From contig JAKARN010000033.1 of NCBI GenBank assembly GCA_021828425.1, positions 1 through 10,893 of the forward strand: a stretch of DNA of 10,893 nucleotides, written 5' to 3'. The notes below the pieces were generated by a model, which saw nothing but the letters and a program-made list of their open reading frames with translations, made no database searches and had not been told where the DNA came from. The first letter of the stretch is position 1. Each line of letters begins with the position of its first letter. This DNA comes from Pseudomonadota bacterium. GTDB taxonomy: Bacteria > Pseudomonadota > Gammaproteobacteria > JAKAQQ01. Positions 1 through 9,300 of the stretch are shown here, one piece after another. The translations under genes and the position numbers were made by a program.

Positions 1-714
1 TCCGATCTGCGGTGGGAGGGGGCGGAACTGGCCGGACGCGGGCCGATCCAGGATTATCTGGCGCGAACGGCGCGCCGGCTCGGGCTCGCCGTGGTTGCGG
101 GAACGATTCCGATCCGGTCCGGAACCCGGGTCTATGCGGCCAGCCTGGCCTTCGACGCCAACGGAAGAGTGGTGGGGCGATACGACAAGATGCACCTCTT
201 CGATATGGATCTGGGTCCTGGCGAACGGTACCGTGAATCCACGGGAACCCGTCCCGGCAACAGTCCCCGGGTGGTTCCGCTCGCCGGAATTCCGGTGGGG
301 CTTTCGGTTTGTTACGACGTGCGATTTCCTGAACTGTATCGTTGTCTCGTGACGGAGGGTGCCTGCCTGTTCACGGTTCCCGCGGCCTTTACCGTTCCCA
401 CGGGTCAGGCCCACTGGAAGACCCTATTGCGTGCGCGGGCCATCGAGAACCAGTGCTATGTACTCGCGGGCGCACAGGTCGGTCGTCATGAGGGAGGGCG
501 CAGGACCTACGGGCACAGTTGCCTGATCGACCCTTGGGGCCAGGTCATCGCGGAACGACGGGCCCTGGAGCCGGGCGTGGTTGTCGGCCACTACGATTCG
601 GAGTGCCTGGAAGGGATCCGTGAACGGTTGCCGGCCCTGCGGCACCGTCGTCTTCCTCCCATCCAGGGGGGGTCGGCCGGGCATCGCTTGCGGAGGGGGC
701 GTCCCGGCGGGTGA
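1..714 (+). CDS. Nitrilase-family (Nit-type) C-N hydrolase, 5' end missing
   Basis: This is the C-terminal 237 residues of a carbon-nitrogen hydrolase; the frame is open from base 1, so the true start lies upstream of the window. Two members of the Glu-Lys-Cys triad are visible. The lysine (residue 63 of the visible part) sits in YDKMHLFDMD, and the nucleophilic cysteine (residue 104) in SVCYDVRFPELYR. The first Glu would be off-window. The CYDxRFPELYR form and the HLFD context resemble the Nit1/YbeM/omega-amidase branch (deaminated glutathione amidase or 2-oxoacid amidase) more than true nitrilases. The expected product would be a 2-oxoacid plus ammonium, in the cytoplasm, but the substrate cannot be decided here. 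The last 20 or so residues are a basic Gly/Arg tail outside the family core. The gene converges on the glutamate dehydrogenase gene 26 bp away. The family call is firm; the exact amidase is not. Confidence 0.93.
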   Translation, partial: SDLRWEGAELAGRGPIQDYLARTARRLGLAVVAGTIPIRSGTRVYAASLAFDANGRVVGRYDKMHLFDMDLGPGERYRESTGTRPGNSPRVVPLAGIPVGLSVCYDVRFPELYRCLVTEGACLFTVPAAFTVPTGQAHWKTLLRARAIENQCYVLAGAQVGRHEGGRRTYGHSCLIDPWGQVIAERRALEPGVVVGHYDSECLEGIRERLPALRHRRLPPIQGGSAGHRLRRGRPGG

Positions 715-740
715 AGGGGGGGCCGTTCGGGCGGCTCCGG

Positions 741-3700
741 TCAGGCTCCCGCGAGCTTGCGCAGGCTTTGGATCGCGATTGACAGCATCGCGTAATCCTG
801 GGTCGGATGGGTCCGCATGTCCTCTCCCAGTTTCCGGTAGTGGTCGAGGTTCTCGGTGGCCTTTCCGGACCAGTGCGCGAAGGCCGCTTCAAACGGCTGT
901 TCGGCTTCCGACTCCAGGATTTGGGCCGTGATGCGCTGTTGCTCCCGGCAGAGGTCCTCCCGGAGGCTGATCCGCGCTTCCGCTTGCCAGGAGTCCTGGA
1001 CACTGAGCCTTTCGATGGCCTGATCCAGCCAGTCGAGGGACAAGGCCTCACCCACCCGGAAATGGAAGGACAGGATGCGGGAGAGGGGCTGTTTTAGCTG
1101 GGTGGCCAGTTCGACGAGGTCAAAAACCGGGTAGAGATAAGACCGGTGGGTCAGCTGTTGCGCCAGGGATTCCGGCAGGCCAGTCCCGACGAACTCGCGA
1201 ATCCGGTCATCATGAGATTTGCGGAGGGGTTCGGACAAGCATTCCGGAAGCAGGGCCTCGAAAGCTTTGACTCCCGGCGCAAAGGTGGAAATCAGGCCGC
1301 TGACATCCAGTGGAGACCGCCGGTTCAGCAAGAGCCATCGGGTCAGGTGGCGCAACAGACGGATATTAGCCGTGAACGCCGCGAGACTCGTGACCGGCGG
1401 AACCGAGGCCGGCAGGGCTTCGAGCTCCCGACAGAATGCTTCCGTTCCGGTGACGGTCTGGCTGACGACGAAGGCGCGTACGATCTCGGCTGCGGTAGAG
1501 CCAGTTTCTTCCTGGAGGCGGGTCGCGAAGGTAGGTCCCATGTGGTTGACGAGGTGGTTCGAGATCTCGGTGGTAATAATATTCCGCGCCAGTGGATGAC
1601 GCCGCATGAAAGGGGTATAGCGCTTTCTGAGTGCAGAGGGGAAGTAACGTTCGATTTCGAGCGAGAGTGTGGGATCCTGGTGGATATCGGAATCCTGAAG
1701 GTCATGGGCAAGGGCGATCTTGCCGTAGGCCAAGAGGACGGCGAGCTCTGGACGGGTCAGGCCCCGCTGGAGGGTGCGGCGCTGGGCCAGAACCTCACTC
1801 GGGGGGAGTCCCTCCAGGGTGGGGTTCAAGAGCTGTCGCTGTTCAAGTTTGCGGATGAGGTAGCGATGTTCATCGAGCCTTTGCGGTGCGGTGAACTCGA
1901 GAACCGAGAGAGCCTGAGCCTGTTCGTAGTTGTGGTGAAGCACATGCTCGGCGATGTCGTTCGTCATCTCACGCAGAAGACGCTCACGGTGGCGGACAAT
2001 GGCCCGGCGTTCCTCAGCCGCTACATTGAGCAGAATCTTGATATTGACCTCGTGATCCGAGGTGTCAACACCGGCCGAGTTGTCGATGAAGTCGGTGTTG
2101 ATCCGGCCGCCGTTCAGTGCGTACTCGACACGCCCGAGCTGGGTGAACCCCAGGTTGCCACCTTCGGCCACGACCCGGGCACGGATTTCACGACCGTTCA
2201 GGCGCACGGCATCGTTGCTTCGGTCGCCCACATCGGCCTGGGTTTCCGACTGGGCCTTGACGTAGGTGCCGATGCCCCCGTTCCAGAGCAGATCCACGGG
2301 CGCGGCCAGTAAAGCACGGATCAGTTCGGTCGGCGTCACGGAAACCGCCTGAATTCCCAGTACGGCTCGCGCCTCGGGGCTCAAGCGGATGGACTTTGCG
2401 CTACGCGGGTAGATTCCACCTCCGGTGGAAAGGAGGTCACTCCGGTAATCGGCCCAGCTCGAACGGGGCATGTTGAACACGCGTTGGCGTTCCTCGAAAC
2501 TGGTGGTCGGATCGGGGTTGGGGTCGATAAAGATGTGCTGGTGGTTGAAGGCCCCGATCAGCTTGAGGTGTCGGGACAGCAATAGGCCGTTTCCAAAGAC
2601 ATCCCCGGAAAGGTCACCAATACCGACGACGGTGACCGGTTCCCGGTCCGGGTCGACGCCGAGCTCCCGGAAGTGACGGCGGACGGATTCCCATACGCCA
2701 CGGGCGGTGATTCCCATCTTCTTGTGGTCATAGCCGACCGATCCACCGGAGGCAAAGGCATCACCCAGCCAGAAATGGAAATCTGCGGCGATGGCGTTGG
2801 CCAAGTCGGAGAAGGTTGCGGTTCCCTTGTCGGCAGCCACGACCAGGTAGGGATCATCCTCGTCGTAGCGGACCACCCGTTTGGGCGGCTGGATCTGTCC
2901 GGCAACGATGTTGTCGGTCAAGGACAAGAGTCCCTGGATGAAGGTCCGGTAGCAGCGCTGGGCCTCTTCGAGGAGCCGGTCCCGGTTACCGTCCTTGGGC
3001 GGTTGTTTGATGTAGAACCCCCCCTTGGCGCCGACTGGAACGATGACCGTGTTTTTGACCATCTGGGCCTTCATCAGGCCCAGTACCTCGGTACGGAAAT
3101 CCTCGCTCCGGTCCGACCAGCGGATGCCACCGCGCGCAATGCGGCCTCCCCGCAGATGAATGCCTTCCACCTGCGGGGCGTAGACGAAAATCTCGTATAG
3201 CGGGCGCGGTAACGGCAGGTCCGGAACGCGGCTGGAGTCCAGCTTGTAACTGAGAAAGCGGTAGCCTTCAGGGTCCCTGAGGGGCCGCTGGAAAAAGCTG
3301 GTCCGGACCATGGCGCCCAGTACGCCGAGGTAGGCACGCAAAATCCGGTCGTCATCGCTCGACTCCACGTTTTCGAGTTCCGCCTTGAGGGATTCAAGGC
3401 AGGCGGCCGCTTCCGGGTCACGGTCTGCCGGATCCCGGTAGGGATCGAAGCGGGCGTGAAACCACCGGACGAGGAGCTGGGTGATGGCGGGATGGCTGGT
3501 CAGTGCACGGGCCATGTTGGCGGGTGTGAAAGGGATTCCGGTCTGGATGAGATACTTCGAGATGCTCCGGAGAAGCATGATCTCGCGCCACGACAGTTCG
3601 GCGTTGATGGCTAGGCGGTTGAAACTGTCATTTGCGGCAAGTCCGTTCCAGATAGCGAGGAAGAGATCCTCGAGGGCCTCGCGCCGTTCCAATGCCCGGT

Positions 3701-5771
3701 CAGTCGGTCCGGGCAGTTCAAGTTCGAAATCGTGGATCCAGACACGGCCGATATTGGGGGCTGGAACCTCGTAGGGCCGTTCCGAAACGACCCGAAACCC
3801 CGTACTTTCCAGGATGGGCAGTGTGTCGGAAATGGCCAACGACTGGTCAAGACGGAAAATCTTGAGCCGGAGCGAATGGGGGCTCGCATGTTTGGGGCGG
3901 TAGAGGGAAAGCCGGAGGGCCTGGGTCGGTTTGAGTTGTTCGATTTCCAGGAGGTCGTAGACGGCGGCCCGGGGTTTGACATCGTCGCGGTAGACCTCGG
4001 GAAAACTGTCCCGGTAGCGGTCGAACAGCGGGAGACCCCGTTCTTCACCCAGCCGGTCGGACAGGGCGATCTTCAGTTTCTCGTTCCAGCTCAGACTGGC
4101 CTCCTGGATTTCCTGCTCGAGACTGCTGAGCCGCTTGGGGGAGAGACGGCCCGTTTCGGTGTGCACGGTTGCATGCAGGCGGGCCAAAACCGAATCGGAG
4201 ATCCAAAGATCGGATTCGATCGAGTGACCCTGGAGTCCTTCCTTCAGGATCTTTTCAATGCGTTCGCGGGCCCGTGCGGTGTAATTTTCCCGCGGCAGGT
4301 AGATGAGGCAGCTGAGATAGCGCCCGAACACGTCAGGCCTGAGAAACAGGCGAGTCAGGTGACGTTCCTGGAGCCGGAGGACCCCGAGCGTGAGTTCGGC
4401 CAGTTGGTCGATCGAGGCTTCCAGGAGTTCACTGAGCGGCAGGGTATCGAAGATGATCCGGAGATGGCGTCCGGCATGGGATTCGGGAGCGAGCCCCGAT
4501 TGTCGGAGAACGGCCTCGCGCTTGAGGCGGACCACCGGGATTTCCTGGGGAGGACATTTGAAGACCAGGGGGCTGAACAGGCCGAGAATCCGGTCCTCTC
4601 CGGCGACCCGGCCCTTGGCATCGAAACGCCGAAGGCCGATGTAGTCGATGGGGCCGGACCGGTGGACCGTCGAGTGGGCATTCGTCTTCGTGATGATGAG
4701 CAATTCCTGGGCCAGGGCCTTTTCGTTCGCACGCTGGGCAAGGATTTTCGGTTCCGGCGTGTGATCGGCGTCGGTGCGCAGGATGCCAAGCCCGGTCTCC
4801 CGTTCCGGCTCCAGGCGGAGCTGGTCACCGTCGTGGTGCAGGGCGTAGCGCCGGTAACCCAGGAAGGTGAACCAGTCCCGTGTCATCCATTCCAGAAAGT
4901 CACGGGCTTCCTCGACCTCCCGTTCTGGAAGAAAGGGCTTCCAGCGGATGATTTCCTCCCGCAGCAGGCCGACCCGGTCACGGAGAGCGGCACAGTCCTG
5001 GCGGACCCGGAGGACGTCCGACAGGTTGCCACGGATCCGTTTTTCGAGCCGGGCCAGACGTTCTTCGCCCTGGATGCGTTCGAAGACCACGAGAATCCAG
5101 GATTCCCGTGGGTCCGTCGATCCTGCCTCGAGTCCGGAGATCCCTTCGATCCGGTTTTTGGCATTGCGCCCGGTCATAAAAACCGGGTGGACGGTGAGAT
5201 GGAGCCCCAGCCCTTCCTGCCGGCCGGCCAGCGTCATGGAATCCACGAGAAAGGGCATGTCGTCATTGACGGTGAGGGCCACCGTGTAGGCTTGAGTGGC
5301 ATGCCGCCGGACCGGCAGGTTGACGAGACGAAGCAAGGTCTCACCGGGTCGTCGGGTGGCTCCTAACTCCCAATGCTCCGTGAAGAGGCTGACCCAGTCT
5401 TCAAGGCTGAAAAGATCAAGATCGTCTGGGGTGACCGACTGAAAATAAAGTTCGAGCACGCCCCGGAGATCTTTCGGGCCGGGTTCCGTCGTTGACTTTT
5501 TTTCGATGGCGTTGGCAAGGCGGGTCAGGAAGGCGGAGGGAGTGGAAAGATGGGAGTGATTGCGCATAAGATCAAAGAAAATGGCCCGGGTTGGACCGAT
5601 CTCATTCAATTTTAGCTGTTTTGGCTGCCTTGTGCTGGACGGTGGGTCGCTCCCCGCCTGTTTGGATAATAGGCGTTCCTCTGCCCGAATTCCCGAATCG
5701 TCGGGGTCTCCTGCCGGTTTAGGATCAGCCGACTTCCGTGTGGAACGCCGGTCATGCCTATTTTTGAACAC
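741..5771 (-). CDS. gdhB: NAD-dependent glutamate dehydrogenase, large (180-kDa) class
   Basis: Catalyses L-glutamate + H2O + NAD+ to 2-oxoglutarate + NH4+ + NADH, normally a catabolic cytoplasmic enzyme. At 1676 residues it has the usual length of the family. Residues 70-720 are the N-terminal regulatory part. The catalytic core contains GGIRWSDR (881), lysines 901, 906 and 916 (the last in VPVGAKGGF), which match the substrate lysines of smaller glutamate dehydrogenases, and Asp981 in AADKGTATF. VGIGDLSGDVFGNG (about 1049-1062) is the nucleotide-binding region. A long C-terminal helical domain ends in the typical AMLSIAIQSLRKL. The frame is intact. The start chosen is GTG at 5771, preceded by GGAG at 5776-5779 with only 4 nt spacing. 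The first 65 or so residues are charged, low in complexity and not family-like, and the only internal Met nearby is residue 69 (5567), so the start is uncertain. The chosen start overlaps the divergent radC-like start by 18 bp. The gene symbol follows pseudomonad usage. Confidence 0.96.
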   Translation of the reverse strand: MFKNRHDRRSTRKSADPKPAGDPDDSGIRAEERLLSKQAGSDPPSSTRQPKQLKLNEIGPTRAIFFDLMRNHSHLSTPSAFLTRLANAIEKKSTTEPGPKDLRGVLELYFQSVTPDDLDLFSLEDWVSLFTEHWELGATRRPGETLLRLVNLPVRRHATQAYTVALTVNDDMPFLVDSMTLAGRQEGLGLHLTVHPVFMTGRNAKNRIEGISGLEAGSTDPRESWILVVFERIQGEERLARLEKRIRGNLSDVLRVRQDCAALRDRVGLLREEIIRWKPFLPEREVEEARDFLEWMTRDWFTFLGYRRYALHHDGDQLRLEPERETGLGILRTDADHTPEPKILAQRANEKALAQELLIITKTNAHSTVHRSGPIDYIGLRRFDAKGRVAGEDRILGLFSPLVFKCPPQEIPVVRLKREAVLRQSGLAPESHAGRHLRIIFDTLPLSELLEASIDQLAELTLGVLRLQERHLTRLFLRPDVFGRYLSCLIYLPRENYTARARERIEKILKEGLQGHSIESDLWISDSVLARLHATVHTETGRLSPKRLSSLEQEIQEASLSWNEKLKIALSDRLGEERGLPLFDRYRDSFPEVYRDDVKPRAAVYDLLEIEQLKPTQALRLSLYRPKHASPHSLRLKIFRLDQSLAISDTLPILESTGFRVVSERPYEVPAPNIGRVWIHDFELELPGPTDRALERREALEDLFLAIWNGLAANDSFNRLAINAELSWREIMLLRSISKYLIQTGIPFTPANMARALTSHPAITQLLVRWFHARFDPYRDPADRDPEAAACLESLKAELENVESSDDDRILRAYLGVLGAMVRTSFFQRPLRDPEGYRFLSYKLDSSRVPDLPLPRPLYEIFVYAPQVEGIHLRGGRIARGGIRWSDRSEDFRTEVLGLMKAQMVKNTVIVPVGAKGGFYIKQPPKDGNRDRLLEEAQRCYRTFIQGLLSLTDNIVAGQIQPPKRVVRYDEDDPYLVVAADKGTATFSDLANAIAADFHFWLGDAFASGGSVGYDHKKMGITARGVWESVRRHFRELGVDPDREPVTVVGIGDLSGDVFGNGLLLSRHLKLIGAFNHQHIFIDPNPDPTTSFEERQRVFNMPRSSWADYRSDLLSTGGGIYPRSAKSIRLSPEARAVLGIQAVSVTPTELIRALLAAPVDLLWNGGIGTYVKAQSETQADVGDRSNDAVRLNGREIRARVVAEGGNLGFTQLGRVEYALNGGRINTDFIDNSAGVDTSDHEVNIKILLNVAAEERRAIVRHRERLLREMTNDIAEHVLHHNYEQAQALSVLEFTAPQRLDEHRYLIRKLEQRQLLNPTLEGLPPSEVLAQRRTLQRGLTRPELAVLLAYGKIALAHDLQDSDIHQDPTLSLEIERYFPSALRKRYTPFMRRHPLARNIITTEISNHLVNHMGPTFATRLQEETGSTAAEIVRAFVVSQTVTGTEAFCRELEALPASVPPVTSLAAFTANIRLLRHLTRWLLLNRRSPLDVSGLISTFAPGVKAFEALLPECLSEPLRKSHDDRIREFVGTGLPESLAQQLTHRSYLYPVFDLVELATQLKQPLSRILSFHFRVGEALSLDWLDQAIERLSVQDSWQAEARISLREDLCREQQRITAQILESEAEQPFEAAFAHWSGKATENLDHYRKLGEDMRTHPTQDYAMLSIAIQSLRKLAGA

Positions 5772-6311
5772 CGGGCTCCGATCCGACGATCGGATGGTCT
5801 CCAGATGGTGCTCGACTTTGAATCGTACGAGGGGGCAGCCCCGGAGAAGAGGGAATACTCAGGTTTGCAGAGCGGGGAGGAGGCCCTGCTCGTGGCGGCC
5901 TTGGATGTTCTCGAACGACGGTTCCGCCGGAGCGGGTCCGCACTGGATTCGCCGCGGCAGGGGGCCGAATATTTCCGGATGAAGCTGGCCTGTCTGGGCC
6001 GCGAGGTTTTTGCGGTCGCTTATCTGGATCATCATTACCGGGTGCTCGCGACCGAGGTTCTCTTTGCCGGCACCCTCAACCAGTGCGCGGTCCATCCCCG
6101 GGAGATCGTCAAGCAGGGTTTGGGATACAACGCAGGGGCCATTCTCTGTGCCCACAACCATCCTTCGGGACTGGCTGAACCTTCAGAGGCCGATCGACAG
6201 CTGACCCAAAGACTCAAGGAGACCCTCGCGCTGGTCGACATCCGTTTACTTGATCATTTTGTGATCGGCGGAACACAATGGGTCAGCTTTGCTGACCAGG
6301 GCTGGCTTTAG
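5754..6311 (+). CDS. radC: Short RadC-type JAB/JAMM domain protein
   Basis: A 185-residue protein carrying the complete JAMM/MPN+ metalloprotease-like signature: Glu101 in ATEVLFAGT, then H134-x-H136-x7-S144-x2-D147 in AHNHPSGLAEPSEAD. It ends in the family-typical LLDHFVIGG near residue 170. Chromosomal RadC proteins are about 220 residues with a helix-hairpin-helix domain before the JAB domain. Here the first 50 residues do not resemble that domain, so this is the short form often met on mobile elements and in accessory loci. The biochemical function of RadC is not established, and the old radiation-repair role has been withdrawn for E. coli. ATG 5754 has only a weak GGA 8 nt upstream. An in-frame ATG at 5805 (residue 18), preceded by GGATGG, is a credible alternative and would remove the 18-bp overlap with the divergent dehydrogenase gene. 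The 3' end overlaps the convergent c-di-GMP gene by 29 bp. Confidence 0.9.
   Translation: MPIFEHRAPIRRSDGLQMVLDFESYEGAAPEKREYSGLQSGEEALLVAALDVLERRFRRSGSALDSPRQGAEYFRMKLACLGREVFAVAYLDHHYRVLATEVLFAGTLNQCAVHPREIVKQGLGYNAGAILCAHNHPSGLAEPSEADRQLTQRLKETLALVDIRLLDHFVIGGTQWVSFADQGWL
6281..6297. repeat. Perfect 7-bp hairpin at the convergent 3' ends
   Basis: GGTCAGC-TTT-GCTGACC is a perfect inverted repeat with a 3-nt loop. It lies in the last codons of radC and contains the TGA stop (6283-6285) of the convergent c-di-GMP gene. Neither strand has a T-run after it, so it is not a standard intrinsic terminator. It could still protect the 3' end of either mRNA or slow converging polymerases. Both genes encode protein through it, so chance is possible. 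Confidence 0.5.
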
Positions 6312-9300
6312 GGGAGGATCGGGAACGGCCTCGGCGGTGGGGAGCGCCCGGAGGCGGAGAAGTGTGCAGGAAGGTATCCAGTTCCACCTCGTATTCCCGC
6401 ATTCGTTCCAGGAGCTGCCCCCCGAGTGACCGGATCTGACGGTCTTCCAGACGGGCGGTAATCAGGTGGTCCAGTTGGGCGTGGAGGTCTTCGTGGCAGG
6501 AGCGGAGCTTCCGCTGCCCGGACGAACACGGGCCGGCCGGCCAAGGCACCAGACTGCAAGCCGAGCCGGAAAGGGCGGTCAACAGGGCCCGGCCGGACTC
6601 GCCCGAGGATTCCAGAGCCTCGGTGACCCGTCCCCTGAGCCAGCGATGGTAGGGCCCGTTCAGCCATATGGGAAGGAGGCGCGCGTCCGCGGTACGGGCC
6701 AGGGATCGGGCCAGACGGGTAGGTAGGGTCCAGTGCCGGCTCCATTCGACGAGCGCCTGGCTGCTGATCGCGGGGGTTGCGAAGAATCCCTGGGCCAGTC
6801 GGCCACCCAAGGCATAAAACAGTTCGGCGAGATCCTCCCGTTCGACGCCGACGGCGGTCACCTCGAAGTGCCCGATCTCGCCGCTCCGCAGTGCACCCGC
6901 GACCAGGCTCAAAGCCCGGGGATCCTCGTGGAGATGGAGAACCAGCGAACGGTCAACCTTGATCCCCCGTGTGCGCATCAGTTCGAGTTTTTCCAGGGCC
7001 ACGGGCCAGATACCAAAGTTGTCAAAGAGAATCCGGATGCCCCGACGCTGCAAGTCCTCGATGAGGGGAGGGAGCCGGTTCCAGTCCGGCAGCAGGGGGC
7101 TGGGTTTGAGTTCCAGCAGGAGATGGCCGGCATGGGACCCGTGGCGGGAGCACCAGTCCCGGATATCCCGTTCAAAGTGGGGTGAGAGCAGGTAGCGCAG
7201 GTCGATGTTCAGGCTGACCGGAAAGCTAAGACCCCCCCGGTTCAAGGTCTCGAGCTCGAGACCGACGGCCTCAAGTAGGTAGCGTCCGGCCTTCGGTACG
7301 AGGCTCGGGTCATCCTCGATGGTGGTCAGCCAGTCGGCTTTTTCCTCCGACGTTTCACTGAATCCGGGCCATCGGGCACAGGCTTCCGCACTGACTAGGC
7401 TGCCATCCCGGAGGTCGATCACGGGTTGGAGATAGAGGCGGATGTCGCCTTGGACCAGAGCCTCTTGAAACTGTCGCCGGGTCACCATCTGCTGTTCCAG
7501 CCGTCTCTCGAAGTCCTCTTCGTACAGGGCCCAAGCATTACGGCCACGGGATTTGGCCCGGTAGAGGGCGAGATCCGCATGCCGCAGGAGCGTCCGGGGG
7601 GGCTGGCGGTCTCGGGGGTAGACGGTCAGTCCGAGACTCACGGTTGTGTGCAGCGACTGTTCCGGATAGGCAATGGGAGCGGCAAGCTCTGAACGTAACC
7701 GTTCCAGGATGCCGGTCATCGCAACTTCCGTTTCGAGCCCGGCCAGGACCAGCCCGAACTCGTCACCAGCCAGCCGCGCCGCGGTACTCAGGTCGTTCAG
7801 GATGGCCTCCATACGGCGGGCCTGGGTGACCAACAGGAGATCACCGGCATCGTGTCCGAACCGGTCATTGATCTCCTTGAAATGGTCGATATCAAGAATG
7901 GCGATTCCGACCATGGACCGGTTCTGTTCGGCCAGCTTGAGCGCATTGTCAAGCCGGTCGAAAAAAAGATTCCGGTTGGGCAGTCCCGTCAGGGTATCCA
8001 TCAGGGCCATCTGCTTGAGCTCGGTTTCGCGGTCGTACTCCAGAAGTGCGAGCGTGATGGCGTCCGTGAACTGCGTGCACAGCTCGACCAGTGCGTCCGA
8101 TTTGAAAAAACCATCCTCGTTCGAGAGCAGCACGAGCGCGGCAAAGGCCTGTCCCCGGAGCAGGATGGGGAAAACACCGATTTCGCGAATTCCCTCCGCG
8201 TGGAAGGCCTCCTCGAAGCCGGTCGGCAGGAAGGGTGAGTGGGAGGGACGGACCAGGATCGGGGTCCGGCTGGCGGTGGCCTCGGCGACGAGGTGTTGGC
8301 AGTACGGCTGGAGGGACCCCGTCAGGTGGTTCCCGGAGGGGGAGATCTTGGGAAACGACAAATGGGGCTCAACTGTCTCCGCCGTCTGAGCGGCCTGCTT
8401 CGGCCCCGGCAGGATACCGTTGCCGACGGCTCCGTCGACACGACCGAGGATCCGGCTGACTTCCTGGTAAAGAAGGGTCGGATCGGGATGCCGGGCGACG
8501 AGACGGTGCAGTTCGGAGAGTGCTCCAAAAAGCTTCTCAAAGTGATTGCGTTGGATTTTTTCGTAGCTATGGTTGAGGGCCGTTCCCAGCATGTCGGCCA
8601 CCCGTCCGAGCAGCCCGATGAGTTCGTCATCGAAGAAGTCATGGACAAGCGCACCCACCCCGAGAATGCCGTGGCACTCTCCGTTGACGAGCAGGGGAAA
8701 TCCCGCGATCGAGGCGACCGAGCGTCGTTCCTCTTCGGACAGCCAGATCGTGGGCTCTTCGTCGAGGTTGTTCAGGATGACGGGCCGGCAAGTGCGGAAA
8801 ACAGCACCTGTAATGCCGCGACCCTCGGGATGGGCCGGATCGATCTTGACCGGAACGCTCCGGATCAGGTCACTGGCTGGTCCGGCAAATGCCTCGAGAA
8901 GGACCCTGTGGGTCAGCGGATCGAGCAGCGTGACGTAGACGATGGGCAGGTTGGTGGTGTTGCTGGTCAGTTCACAGGTTTTCTGCAGGAGTGAGGAAAG
9001 CGGCGGGTCCGTGGCCAGATAGCTGCCCAGTTCCCCCAGGGCGGCATAAAAGCGCTCCACCCGGAAAAGCTTCTGGCGGTGAAAATCCTCCTCGATGGCC
9101 AGGTTGAGTCCATGGGCGATGCTGTCGAGGTGGGAGACCAGGGGCGTTTCGAAATAGCCGGGTTCGAAAGCAAGGAGGATGAGGGTGCCCCAAGGCTCCC
9201 CTCCGGTCCCCCCACGATAGAGCGGAAAGCCGGCGGCCGAGTTCAGGCCATGAACCTCTAGCCGCTCACGCCAGCGGGCGAGTCGGGGTTCATTATCGAG

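Noticed and set aside
3732..5366. A 544-codon open frame on the + strand antisense to the glutamate dehydrogenase gene, and a 388-codon one at 1146-2312.
   Set aside because: Both are opposite a family-conserved coding sequence with intact motifs. Long antisense frames arise from GC-rich codon use, and their translations show no recognisable motif.
5665..5670. GATAAT as a -10 element for radC on the + strand.
   Set aside because: There is no acceptable -35 hexamer at 16-18 bp, and it lies about 85 nt from the start inside the dehydrogenase ORF.
8239..8994. Long + strand open frames opposite the GAF region of the c-di-GMP gene.
   Set aside because: They shadow a gene with clear GAF and GGDEF motifs, and the translations have no domain features.
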